In this document: positions 6,786-15,238 of the stretch, one piece after another
Numbering within the stretch: position 1 is the stretch's first letter
Layout of the letters: each line of letters begins with the position of its first letter
Assembly (NCBI GenBank): GCA_023389275.1
Contig: JAEWEN010000056.1
Location: 1 to 20,050, forward strand
Direction: 5' to 3'
Source: Bacillota bacterium
GTDB lineage: Bacteria; Bacillota; Clostridia; Clostridiales; Caloramatoraceae
Length of the DNA: 20,050 nucleotides
The notes under the pieces: generated by a model
Told to the model about the DNA's origin: nothing
The model's input: only the letters and a program-made list of their open reading frames with translations
Databases searched by the model: none
Program-made: the position numbers and the translations under genes

Positions 6786-7715
6786 AATAATTAATGCTAT
6801 AGGTATAATTACTGCTACATACATTATTTTGTTTACTAAAGATATATCCTCTATACTAACATCTCTTGTCTTATCTCCAATAGTTGGCTTTTTATAAAGC
6901 TTTCCAAAGTAATAAGCATCTCCTGCAAGCTGAATATTTAATGCACCAGCACATACTGCTTCTGTATGAGCACTATTTGGACTTGCATGATTGTATCTAT
7001 CTCTTTTATATATTCTATAAGCATTTTTCCAGTCTAGTTTTAATATAAAAGAAGATAATATAAGAAGATAAGCTGAAATTCTAGCTGGTATGTAATTAGC
7101 TACATCATCAAGCTTTGCAGCCATCTTTCCAAAATTAATATACTTTTCGTTTTTATACCCTACCATAGAGTCCATTGTATTAATTGATTTATATAAAAAT
7201 CCAAGTGGTGCTCCTCCTATAATCATGTATAAAAGAGGTGCTATAACACCATCTGAAGTGTTTTCTGCAACAGTTTCAATAGCAGCTTTAGCTACTCCTT
7301 TTTCATCTAAACTATTAACATCACGTCCTACTATCATAGATAACTTTTTACGTGCATTTATTAAATCACCTTTTTTAAGTTCATAATAAACCTTCATACT
7401 TTCATCTTTAAGTGACTTTGTACAAAGTATTTGATAGCACATAATAGATTCTATAAAAAGTCCTAAATATATATTTATATTGTAGGAAATAACTAAAATC
7501 CCTATTGGTATAATAGTTGAAATAACAGTTACTATAACTACTAATAAAATACCTAATTTAAACTCATCTTCCTTTTTTCCATTGTCTCTTAGAATTTTTT
7601 CTGTTTTAGATATTAAGTTTCCAATAAACCTTATAGGGTGTGGAAAATTATAAGGGTCACCTATAATTAAATCTAGTACAAACCCTATAACAATAGCTAT
7701 TAATGATGTAATCAT
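6753..7715 (-). CDS. cbiB: Adenosylcobinamide-phosphate synthase, integral membrane
   Basis: CbiB joins adenosylcobyric acid to (R)-1-amino-2-propanol or its phosphate, closing the corrinoid half before nucleotide-loop assembly. The 320-residue protein is membrane-embedded, with hydrophobic segments at about 1-17, 54-78, 80-97, 156-176, 212-226 and 297-318. Family motifs are DLIIGDPYNFPHPIRFIG (15-32), ENTSDGVIAPLLY (151-163), INTMDSMVGYKN (178-189), AAKLDDVANYIPAR (199-212) and SPNSAHTEAVCAGAL (245-259). The ATG overlaps the cbiA stop by 4 nt (ATGA), with GGAAGGG upstream. It is the last gene of the long operon, and its final codons form one arm of the terminator hairpin. Confidence 0.96.
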   Translation of the reverse strand: MITSLIAIVIGFVLDLIIGDPYNFPHPIRFIGNLISKTEKILRDNGKKEDEFKLGILLVVIVTVISTIIPIGILVISYNINIYLGLFIESIMCYQILCTKSLKDESMKVYYELKKGDLINARKKLSMIVGRDVNSLDEKGVAKAAIETVAENTSDGVIAPLLYMIIGGAPLGFLYKSINTMDSMVGYKNEKYINFGKMAAKLDDVANYIPARISAYLLILSSFILKLDWKNAYRIYKRDRYNHASPNSAHTEAVCAGALNIQLAGDAYYFGKLYKKPTIGDKTRDVSIEDISLVNKIMYVAVIIPIALIILTSVYINLSV

Positions 7716-9073
7716 TTTTCTTGCCCTTCCTTATAATCTTTAACGAGGTCTAAAAAGTTATATATAAAGTTTAAGTTAGAGTAGTAATGAATGTGAGGAT
7801 ACCCTGCAAATGTATTGTTTTGAACTACTATAGCATTCCAGTTTCTTTTTCCTATTGGCTTTTTAGCATTAAAAGCTTCTCCATTAAATGTAGAGTCAAA
7901 ATAGTGAAACTCATGGGCATTTATTGTTTCTTCATTTAAAAGCTTTAAATCATTATTAGGGCTTAATGTAATATATCCAAATCTTGAAAGGCGATTTGTA
8001 TTAAAGCTAGATGTTTTTATAAAATCAACCATTTTATATTCTCTATTAGTTTTTATATCATGTCCTAAATACATAAAGCCACCACATTCAGCAAGGCAAG
8101 GAAGTCCCTCTAATAACTTTTTCTTTATATCATTTTTCATAGATGTATTGTTTTCTAGTTCTTTTAAATAAAGCTCTGGATACCCTCCACCTAATAAAAG
8201 TCCATGTATATTATCTGGAAGGAATTTATCATTTAATGGACTAAATTCAACTATCTCTACTCCAATTTCCCTTAAAAGTTCTAAATTATCTTCATAATAA
8301 AAGCAAAATGCTTTGTCCCTTGCTACTGCCAATTTTAAAGGATTTATCTTTTTAATATTTATATTTTCATATTCTATAGAAGTAGCTGATTTTGCAATGT
8401 TTATAACACTATCTAAATCTATTGTTTCACTTAAAATATCTGCAATATAATTTAGCTTTTCCTCAATTCCTAAAACCTCATCTGCTGTAACAAGCCCTAA
8501 ATGGCGACTTTCAAGGGAAAACTTATCATCCTTTGGTACATATCCTAAAACCTTTATGTTAAGTTCACTTTCTATAATAGGTTTAATAGATTGATAAAGC
8601 ATTTTAGACATATTGTTTAAAATAACACCTTTAATATTGCTATCTTTTTTATATTCTAAAAATCCTTTTATCTCAGCTAAAATAGATAGTGACTTTCCCT
8701 TTGAGTTTACAACAAGTATTGTTGGAGTTTCAGTTACACTTGAAAGGTGATATGAACTAGACTGTAAGCTTGTCCCTCCAAGACCATCATAATAACCCAT
8801 AACCCCTTCAATTACAGCTATATCACTTTTACCTGAGTTTTTAGCTAAAAGGTATTTAACAGTGTTTTCACTATTTAAAAACAAATCTAGGTTTCTTGAA
8901 TTTATATTTAAAACCTTTTTGTGAAACATAGGGTCAATATAATCAGGACCACATTTAAATGATGCTACATTTAATCCTTTATTAAGAAGAAGCTTTAAAA
9001 TTCCACATGTTATTGTTGTTTTTCCACATCCACTTGAAGTTGCTGCAATCATTATTCTAGGAGTGTTGTACAT
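7712..9073 (-). CDS. cbiA: Cobyrinic acid a,c-diamide synthase
   Basis: CbiA amidates the a and c carboxylates of cobyrinic acid using ATP and glutamine. The 453 residues comprise an N-terminal ATPase with the P-loop AATSSGCGKTT (10-20), the family stretches SFKCGPDYIDPMFH (38-51) and VIEGVMGYYDG (87-97), and a C-terminal class I amidotransferase-like domain. That domain has LLLGGGYPELY (292-302), nucleophile Cys330 in LAECGGFMYLG, AHEFHYFD (386-393) and GYPHIHYYSN near the end. The start overlaps the 3' end of cbiET by 17 nt and has AGGTG 6 nt upstream. It acts before CbiP, which is encoded in the separate left-hand unit. Confidence 0.97.
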   Translation of the reverse strand: MYNTPRIMIAATSSGCGKTTITCGILKLLLNKGLNVASFKCGPDYIDPMFHKKVLNINSRNLDLFLNSENTVKYLLAKNSGKSDIAVIEGVMGYYDGLGGTSLQSSSYHLSSVTETPTILVVNSKGKSLSILAEIKGFLEYKKDSNIKGVILNNMSKMLYQSIKPIIESELNIKVLGYVPKDDKFSLESRHLGLVTADEVLGIEEKLNYIADILSETIDLDSVINIAKSATSIEYENINIKKINPLKLAVARDKAFCFYYEDNLELLREIGVEIVEFSPLNDKFLPDNIHGLLLGGGYPELYLKELENNTSMKNDIKKKLLEGLPCLAECGGFMYLGHDIKTNREYKMVDFIKTSSFNTNRLSRFGYITLSPNNDLKLLNEETINAHEFHYFDSTFNGEAFNAKKPIGKRNWNAIVVQNNTFAGYPHIHYYSNLNFIYNFLDLVKDYKEGQEK

Positions 9074-10259
9074 TTATATCACCTTCTCCTGTTAATATAA
9101 ATATAGGGTTTTGTCCCATCATCATATTATAAGGCCCTACTTTTTTAGCTTTTGAAATAAAAGCCTGAACTACCTCTGTATTTTTTATATTAAACTTTTT
9201 AAAACACTCTGTAGCATCTAAAAGAGTTTCAAGTGTTATTGCTGTTATAACTATTTTTACACTAGGGTTTTTATTAAGGCACATTTCAATAATAGTGTTA
9301 AGTTTTTTACCAGATCCTCCTATAAAAACCTTTGTAGGTGCTGGAAGACTTTCTATTAAAGTAGATGCTTCACCTTCTATAATCTCCATATTATAAGCTT
9401 TAAACTTTTCCCTGTTTTTCTTTAAAAGCTCTACTGCTAAAGGATTTTTTTCAATAGCAAACACTTCTCCATTAAATGCTGTAAGTGCTGCTTCAATAGA
9501 TACAGACCCTGTTCCTGCACCTATATCATAAATAGTATCTTCTTCTTTTAGCTGAAGTTTTGATAGTGCAATACATCTAACTTCACTTTTAGTTATAGGA
9601 ACCTCTCCTCTTAAAAAATCGTTATCATTTATTCCAATGCTATGAAAACTATTAGGTGAATTATTTTCTATAACCATAACACTTAAAGAATCAAAGGTTT
9701 TATTAAGAAGCTCTTCAATATTTCCTATTGTTATTTTTTCATTTTCATATGATAGGTTTTCCCCTACATATATTTTTAAATGTTTCATACCTTTTTTATA
9801 AAGATAATTTATAATGTTCTCTACCTTATTTTCCCCGCCTGTTAAAAGAAATGTTTTTTCATTTCTCATAACATGTCCTAAATACTTAGTATTTCTTCCA
9901 TGAACACTTAGGATTTTCATATCACTCCATGGAATATTTATTTTAGATGAAAAATATGATATTGAACTAATTCCAGGTATAACCTCTATATCATGCTCAC
10001 TTAAAACACTTAAAATATTTTTTGTAGCTGAGAAAAATCCAGTATCTCCAGATACTAAAATAGATACTGTTTCATAGTCTTTTCCCTCTAATGCTTTTTT
10101 AATATCTTCACTTAAATAGGCATTTATTTTATTTCCTGAAAAATTTTCTATCATTCTTTTAGCACCTATTAAAACATTAGAGTTTTCAATAGCTTTAAGA
10201 GCCTTAAAGCTAAGGCTCTCATTACTTCCCATTCCTATTCCTATAATGTAAATTTTCAT
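9057..10259 (-). CDS. cbiET: Fused cobalt-precorrin-7 C5-methyltransferase / C15-methyltransferase (decarboxylating)
   Basis: One 400-residue chain covers CbiE and CbiT. CbiE (about 1-200) is a class III tetrapyrrole methylase that methylates C5, with IIGIGMGSNESL near the start, LVSGDTGFFSA (68-78) and IPGISSISYF (94-103). CbiT (about 205-400) is a class I Rossmann SAM enzyme that methylates C15 and decarboxylates the C12 acetate chain, with the SAM motif YDIGAGTGSVSIEAA (244-258), AIEKNP (268-273) and the glycine-rich FIGGSGK. The domain order equals CobL of the aerobic pathway. E. coli-type enterics such as Salmonella keep cbiE and cbiT separate, but the fusion is common in other lineages. 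The ATG shares one base with the cbiX stop (TAATG). The ribosome site (GTGAGAT) is weak, so translation may be coupled. Confidence 0.96.
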   Translation of the reverse strand: MKIYIIGIGMGSNESLSFKALKAIENSNVLIGAKRMIENFSGNKINAYLSEDIKKALEGKDYETVSILVSGDTGFFSATKNILSVLSEHDIEVIPGISSISYFSSKINIPWSDMKILSVHGRNTKYLGHVMRNEKTFLLTGGENKVENIINYLYKKGMKHLKIYVGENLSYENEKITIGNIEELLNKTFDSLSVMVIENNSPNSFHSIGINDNDFLRGEVPITKSEVRCIALSKLQLKEEDTIYDIGAGTGSVSIEAALTAFNGEVFAIEKNPLAVELLKKNREKFKAYNMEIIEGEASTLIESLPAPTKVFIGGSGKKLNTIIEMCLNKNPSVKIVITAITLETLLDATECFKKFNIKNTEVVQAFISKAKKVGPYNMMMGQNPIFILTGEGDINVQHS

Positions 10260-10621
10260 TATAAAATCTCACGTACTCTATCTGCAACTATTTCTGCTAA
10301 ACGTTTATCAGCACCTAGAGTACTTCCAAAAGTAATTTTTACATTAGGATTATTCTTTTTAAACTCTTCAAGCTCATTTGGTATATCTTCTTTAATATGT
10401 ATTCCTTCAAATAAGAAATATGGAATAACTTTAATATCATCTGCCCCTTTTTCAATAAGGCTTTTAAGTCCTTTTTCTATGTTCATATCACAAAATTCCA
10501 TATATGCACATTCAATTGCATCTGCTTTTAAAATGTCCTTTACATATCCTGTTATAGTCTCCATTGTTTTTTCTGTTTGTTTTGCACGGCTTCCATGTGC
10601 TAAAAGTAGTATTCCAACCAT
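10259..10621 (-). CDS. cbiX: Small sirohydrochlorin cobaltochelatase (CbiX short type)
   Basis: This enzyme inserts Co2+ into sirohydrochlorin, committing the tetrapyrrole to cobalamin. The 120-residue protein is a single half-size chelatase domain that would work as a homodimer, as in archaeal CbiXS. The two metal-site histidines are His9 in LLLAHGSR and His75 in LFEGIHIKEDIP. There is no C-terminal histidine-rich tail or Fe-S motif. I chose the ATG at 10621, one base after the hemL stop, with GGAGG (inside hemL) 8 nt upstream. A TTG at 10636 overlaps that site and is rejected. A ferrochelatase (SirB) role in siroheme synthesis is possible for this fold, but the context favours cobalt. Confidence 0.93.
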   Translation of the reverse strand: MVGILLLAHGSRAKQTEKTMETITGYVKDILKADAIECAYMEFCDMNIEKGLKSLIEKGADDIKVIPYFLFEGIHIKEDIPNELEEFKKNNPNVKITFGSTLGADKRLAEIVADRVREIL

Positions 10622-10622
10622 T

Positions 10623-11903
10623 TTACTTACCTCCAAAATAATCTTCTATTGTATTTAGTGTAAAATCTATATCTTTTTCTGTATGAGCATTTGATATAAA
10701 CATTGCTTCAAACTGTGCAGGTGCTAAATATATACCTTTTTCAAGCATATAGTTAAAGTATTTAGCATATGATTTTGTATCAGATGTTTTTGCACCTTCA
10801 TAATCTTGAATCTTTTCTTTGCTAAAGAAGAAGCAACAAAGTGATTCTAAGTGATTTACGCTACAATCTAGATTTTTAGAATCTATTATTGTTTGTATTC
10901 CATTAGCTAGTCTGTTTCCAAGGTTTCTTATATGTGTGTAAACATTAGGATTGTCTTTAAGATAGCTAAGCTGAGCATATCCAGCTGCCATAGCTACAGG
11001 GTTTCCACTTAAAGTTCCTGCTTGATATACAGGTCCTATTGGTGCAACCATTTCCATAACTTCACGTCTTCCACCATATGCTCCAACAGGCATACCTCCA
11101 CCTATTATTTTTCCGAAAATAGTAAGGTCTGGCTTTATGTTAAAGTACCCTTGGGCTCCATTAATTCCTAATCTAAATCCAGTTATAACCTCATCAAATA
11201 TTAAAAGAGCTTTATTTGCTGTACATATATCTCTTAGTTTTTTAAGAAAATTATCCTTTGGTAAAACAACTCCCATATTTGCAACAACAGGCTCTACTAT
11301 AATAGCTGCTATTTCCCCTTTGTTTTCCTCAAATAACTTTTCAACACTTTCTATATTGTTGTATTTAGCTGTTAAAGTATCCTTTGCACACCCTTTTGGA
11401 ACTCCTGCACTATCAGGTACCCCTGTAGTTAATGCACCTGAACCTGCTTTAACAAGCATTGAATCACTATGACCGTGATAGTTTCCTTCAAATTTTATTA
11501 TTTTATCTTTTCCTGTATAACCTCTAGCTACTCTAATTGCACTCATAACAGCTTCTGTACCTGAGTTTACCATTCTAACCATTTCAACAGAATCTACTAA
11601 AGAACATATTAGCTTTGCCATTTCAACTTCTATTTTTGTAGCAGCTCCAAAACTTAATCCATTTTCTATAGCATCTTTTACAGCTATTTTTACATTTTCA
11701 AAATTGTGGCCTAAAATCATAGGTCCCCATGATCCTATATAATCTAAATATTTGTTTCCGTCTTCATCAAAAACAAAAGCTCCATTTGCTTTTTTCATAA
11801 ATCTTGGAGTAGCTCCAACTGACATAAATGCTCTAACAGGACTATTTACCCCACCTGGTATGTATTTTTTAGCCTCTAGATTTAGGTTTTCTGATATAGT
11901 CAT
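10623..11903 (-). CDS. hemL: Glutamate-1-semialdehyde 2,1-aminomutase
   Basis: HemL turns glutamate-1-semialdehyde into 5-aminolevulinate using PLP, the second step of the C5 route after HemA. Its 426 residues are the standard length. Visible marks are IPGGVNSPVRAF (15-26), MVNSGTEAVMSAIR (111-124), FEGNYHGHSDSML (138-150), IIVEPVVANMG (201-211), LIFDEVITGFR with the PLP-binding Asp237, and TIFGKIIGGGMPVGAYGG with the Schiff-base Lys265. The ATG shares one base with the hemB stop (TAATG), with GGGAG 9 nt upstream. It is part of a hem block embedded in the cbi operon, so aminolevulinate supply is tied to cobalamin synthesis. Confidence 0.97.
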   Translation of the reverse strand: MTISENLNLEAKKYIPGGVNSPVRAFMSVGATPRFMKKANGAFVFDEDGNKYLDYIGSWGPMILGHNFENVKIAVKDAIENGLSFGAATKIEVEMAKLICSLVDSVEMVRMVNSGTEAVMSAIRVARGYTGKDKIIKFEGNYHGHSDSMLVKAGSGALTTGVPDSAGVPKGCAKDTLTAKYNNIESVEKLFEENKGEIAAIIVEPVVANMGVVLPKDNFLKKLRDICTANKALLIFDEVITGFRLGINGAQGYFNIKPDLTIFGKIIGGGMPVGAYGGRREVMEMVAPIGPVYQAGTLSGNPVAMAAGYAQLSYLKDNPNVYTHIRNLGNRLANGIQTIIDSKNLDCSVNHLESLCCFFFSKEKIQDYEGAKTSDTKSYAKYFNYMLEKGIYLAPAQFEAMFISNAHTEKDIDFTLNTIEDYFGGK

Positions 11904-12886
11904 TATCCAATTCTCCCTTCATCTATAAATTTTGCAATTTCCATTGCATAATATGTTATTAAAATAGTAGCTCCTGCTCTAAATATACTTGTTGCAGTTT
12001 CACATACTATAGAATCCTCATCTATAAATCCAGCTTTTGCAGCAGCTTTTATCATAGAATACTCACCGCTTACACTATAAGCTGCAACCGGTAGATTAAA
12101 GTTTTCTGATACTTTACTTAAAACATCTAGGTATGAAAGAGCTGGTTTTACCATTAAAATATCAGCACCTAACTCTACATCTATTTCTGCTTGTTTTATT
12201 CCTTCTTTTTTGTTGTGGTAATCCATTTGATATGTTTTTCTATCTCCAAATGAAGGAGCAGAACCTGCTGCATCTCTAAATGGTCCATAAAAAGCTGATG
12301 CATATTTTACTGAATAACTCATTATAGGAATTCTTGTGTATCCGTTTTCATCAAGAATTTTTCTAATAGCGCCTACTCTTCCATCCATCATGTCAGAAGG
12401 GGCAACCATATCTGCACCTGCTTTTACATGAGATAATGCTGTTTTAGCTAAAAGATTTAGTGTAGAGTCATTATCTACATAATCACCTTTTAAAAGCCCA
12501 CAATGACCATGTGATGTGTATTCACAAAGACATACATCTGTTATGTAATAAAGGTTTGGATACTTTTCCTTAGCATATTTTAAAGCCTTTTGGATTATTC
12601 CATTCTCTGCATAAGCACCTGTTCCAGCTTCATCTTTTTCATCTGGTATTCCAAATAATAAAACCTTAGTAACTCCTGAAGCTACTACTTTATCAAGAAT
12701 ATAGTGAAGCATGTCTATACTATATCTATATTGTCCCTCCATAGAAGGAATTTCTTCCATAATTCCTATACCTTCTTTTATAAATATAGGGTATACTAAA
12801 GCTGATTTTGACATTCTTGTTTCTCTTACAGTTTCCCTAAGTATGCTGCTGTCTCTAAGTCTTCTTGGTCTAGTTATTAAGTCCAT
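11903..12886 (-). CDS. hemB: Delta-aminolevulinic acid dehydratase (porphobilinogen synthase)
   Basis: HemB condenses two 5-aminolevulinates to porphobilinogen. The 327 residues carry the zinc-type metal site DVCLCEYTSHGHCG, with Cys119, Cys121 and Cys129, so this is a zinc-dependent rather than a magnesium-only form. Active-site lysines are Lys194 in SYSVKYASAFYGPFRDA and Lys247 in ILMVKPALSYLD. The start has an excellent GGAGGGGAT ribosome site embedded in the end of cobA-hemD, one base after that gene's stop. The N-terminal RPRRLR arm is typical of the octameric enzymes. Confidence 0.97.
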   Translation of the reverse strand: MDLITRPRRLRDSSILRETVRETRMSKSALVYPIFIKEGIGIMEEIPSMEGQYRYSIDMLHYILDKVVASGVTKVLLFGIPDEKDEAGTGAYAENGIIQKALKYAKEKYPNLYYITDVCLCEYTSHGHCGLLKGDYVDNDSTLNLLAKTALSHVKAGADMVAPSDMMDGRVGAIRKILDENGYTRIPIMSYSVKYASAFYGPFRDAAGSAPSFGDRKTYQMDYHNKKEGIKQAEIDVELGADILMVKPALSYLDVLSKVSENFNLPVAAYSVSGEYSMIKAAAKAGFIDEDSIVCETATSIFRAGATILITYYAMEIAKFIDEGRIG

Positions 12887-12887
12887 A

Positions 12888-14354
12888 TTATCCCCTCCTT
12901 AAGCTTTTAATTAAATCTATCATAGACTTAATTGTAGCCTCACCAGCTACATATGTTTCAAATCCCCATTTTTTAGCTTCTTTTTCTGTTTCATGTCCTA
13001 TACAAATAGCCTTAGCATTTTTATAGTCGCATTTTATAGACTCTACAAATCCTTTAACATTACTAGCACTTGTAAATGTTATATAATCAAAGTCTTTAAT
13101 ACTTTCTATTTCTCCTTTTATAGGGAAAGTATCATAAAGGTCTATATGTTTATAGCTAACTCCTTTTTCATCAAAGATTTTAAGCATTTCCTCTGATCCT
13201 TTTTTAGACCTTGGAATTAAAACCTTTCCATCTATATATGGTGTAATTTCACTTGCTAAGGTTTGTCCATTATAAACACTTGGAGTAAAGTCTGGAATGA
13301 TTCCTATTTTCTCAAGCTCTTTTCCTGTTGATGGTCCTACTACTCCAAATTTAATATGTGAAAAGCTTCTTATATCAACTTTAAAAGTTTTAATATAGTC
13401 AAAAAAGATTTTTACAGCTGTAGGGCTAGTTAAAAGTACCCATTTATATTCATTTATATTTTTAAGCTCTAAATATAGCTTATCACTATTAATAGGCTTT
13501 GTTTCTATAGTATCTACTAAAAGTGCATTTGCTCCACTTTCTAAAAGAGTTTTATAAAGCTTTGACTCTCTATGTTTTTGTCTACAAACTAAAACATTTA
13601 TGCCATGAAGCTCTCTTTTTTCTACCCAGCTAAATTTATTAGAAAGTTCAGCAACCTTACCTATAATAATAAGACCTGGAGTTCCTATGTTTTCTTCCCT
13701 TGCTTTTTTAGGAAGATTTTCTACTGTAGAAACCACTTTTCTTTGATTATATCTTGTTCCATTTTGAATTATAGCAGCAGGAGTATTTATATCTATTCCT
13801 GCACTTATAAGTCCTTTACATATTTTTTCTAAAGATGAAACTCCCATTAAAAAAACAAGAGTTCCATTTAATCTAACAAGTGCTTCAAAATCTATATTTG
13901 GAGCATCTTCCCTTTTTGTGTGTCCTGTTATTATATGAAGTGATGAGGTAAAATCTCTATGTGTTACAGGAATCCCTGCATAAGCTGGAACAGATATTGG
14001 AGAAGTTATTCCTGGAACTATTTCAAATTCTATATTGTTTTCTACTAAAAGCTCTAATTCTTCTCCTCCTCTTCCAAATAAGAAAGGATCTCCCCCTTTT
14101 AGTCTTACTACCTTTTTACCTTCTAAAGCTTTTTCAAGTAGTATTTCATTTATTCTCTCTTGAGGCACAGCATGATTTCCTGAAACCTTACCTACGTATA
14201 TTTTTTCAGCCATCTCTGGTATAAGAGACAATATTCCATCTCCAACAAGCTTGTCATAAACAACTACATCTGCATTTTTTATTAGGTGAAGTCCCTTTAA
14301 GGTTAAAAGAGAAATATCCCCAGGACCTGCACCTACAAGCCATACTTTTCCCAT
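12888..14354 (-). CDS. cobA/hemD: Fused uroporphyrinogen-III C-methyltransferase and uroporphyrinogen-III synthase
   Basis: This bifunctional 488-residue protein makes uroporphyrinogen III from hydroxymethylbilane (HemD, about 250-488) and methylates it at C2 and C7 to precorrin-2 (SUMT, about 1-245). The SUMT motifs are VGAGPGD (7-13), VRLKGGDPFLFGRGGEE (83-99), VPGITS (113-118) and GIPVTHR (127-133), with IITGHT after them. The HemD half starts at GINVLVCRQK. It is poorly conserved, as the family is, but shows LLTSPTAVKIFF, FGVVGPSTGKELEKIG and ITFTSASNVKGF. This cobA-hemD fusion is known in clostridia. Linking the two steps favours channelling to corrinoid or siroheme rather than heme. The start has AAGG 6 nt upstream, 2 nt after hemC. 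Confidence 0.96.
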   Translation of the reverse strand: MGKVWLVGAGPGDISLLTLKGLHLIKNADVVVYDKLVGDGILSLIPEMAEKIYVGKVSGNHAVPQERINEILLEKALEGKKVVRLKGGDPFLFGRGGEELELLVENNIEFEIVPGITSPISVPAYAGIPVTHRDFTSSLHIITGHTKREDAPNIDFEALVRLNGTLVFLMGVSSLEKICKGLISAGIDINTPAAIIQNGTRYNQRKVVSTVENLPKKAREENIGTPGLIIIGKVAELSNKFSWVEKRELHGINVLVCRQKHRESKLYKTLLESGANALLVDTIETKPINSDKLYLELKNINEYKWVLLTSPTAVKIFFDYIKTFKVDIRSFSHIKFGVVGPSTGKELEKIGIIPDFTPSVYNGQTLASEITPYIDGKVLIPRSKKGSEEMLKIFDEKGVSYKHIDLYDTFPIKGEIESIKDFDYITFTSASNVKGFVESIKCDYKNAKAICIGHETEKEAKKWGFETYVAGEATIKSMIDLIKSLRRG

Positions 14355-14356
14355 GT

Positions 14357-15238
14357 TTAACCTTCTTTCTTTAATGTAAGAGCTAAGCTCTCTCCAAGTG
14401 ATTTTGCATCTTTTATGTTTCCTGATGTTTCTCCTATAATGTATTTTTTAGTTTTTTCATTATAGTAAAGCCCTTTAAGAGTTAGTTTATTTCCAAATAT
14501 TCTTCCATGTGCTGCAACAGGAGAACTACATCCACCATCTAAAATCTTTACAAAGCTTCTTTCAGCAGTAGCTACTATTTCTGATTCTTTGTCATTTACA
14601 TTTTCTAAAAAGCTATAATCTACGCCACTTCTTCCTTGAATAGCAAGTATTCCTTGTCCAGCTGCTGGAATCATTTCATCCTCTGAAAAATATCTACTTA
14701 TACGGTTTTCAAGTCCAAGACGTTTTATACCAGCTGCTGCTAAAATTATTCCTGAAAACATTCCACTATCAAGCTTTTCAAGTCTTGTTTGAAGATTTCC
14801 TCTTATCCAGTCTATATTTACATTTTCATATATACTTTTTAAAAGTATTTCACGTCTAAAACTTGATGTTCCAATAGGTTTTGAAAAATCTATTTCACTT
14901 GCACCTTTAGGAAGTATTAAAACATCTCTAGGGTCTTCTCTTTTTGAATAAGCTACTATTGGTAGATTTTCTGGAGTTTCCATAGGCATGTCCTTTAAGC
15001 TGTGAACAGTTAAATCTACTTTCCCATCTATAAGTGCTTTATCAAGTTCTTTAACAAATAATCCTTTGCCTCCAACCTTATCTAATGTTCTATCAAGGAT
15101 TTTATCACCTGTTGTTTTCATAGTAACAAGTTCTACTTCTATATCTGGATTGTGTTTTTTTATTTCTTCTATTACAAGATTTGTTTGAAGTACTGCAAGT
15201 TTGCTTTCTCTACTTCCAACTATTATTTTTCTCCCCAT
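14357..15238 (-). CDS. hemC: Hydroxymethylbilane synthase (porphobilinogen deaminase)
   Basis: HemC polymerises four porphobilinogens into hydroxymethylbilane on a covalently bound dipyrromethane cofactor. It has 293 residues. Cys237 in ILDGGCSSPVAAHG is the cofactor attachment site, and VHSLKDMP (78-85) supplies the catalytic Asp83. The start IIVGSRESKLAVLQT and the PIGTSSFRRE and IRGNLQTRL stretches are typical. The ATG at 15238 lies inside the end of the cbiJ-sirC gene (16-nt overlap in another frame), with GGAGG 6 nt upstream. The next gene, cobA-hemD, begins 2 nt after the stop. Confidence 0.97.
   Translation of the reverse strand: MGRKIIVGSRESKLAVLQTNLVIEEIKKHNPDIEVELVTMKTTGDKILDRTLDKVGGKGLFVKELDKALIDGKVDLTVHSLKDMPMETPENLPIVAYSKREDPRDVLILPKGASEIDFSKPIGTSSFRREILLKSIYENVNIDWIRGNLQTRLEKLDSGMFSGIILAAAGIKRLGLENRISRYFSEDEMIPAAGQGILAIQGRSGVDYSFLENVNDKESEIVATAERSFVKILDGGCSSPVAAHGRIFGNKLTLKGLYYNEKTKKYIIGETSGNIKDAKSLGESLALTLKKEG

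Noticed and set aside
11137..11472. Plus-strand open frame of 111 codons opposite hemL
   Set aside because: It is the shadow of a highly conserved enzyme gene with no recognisable protein features or ribosome site.
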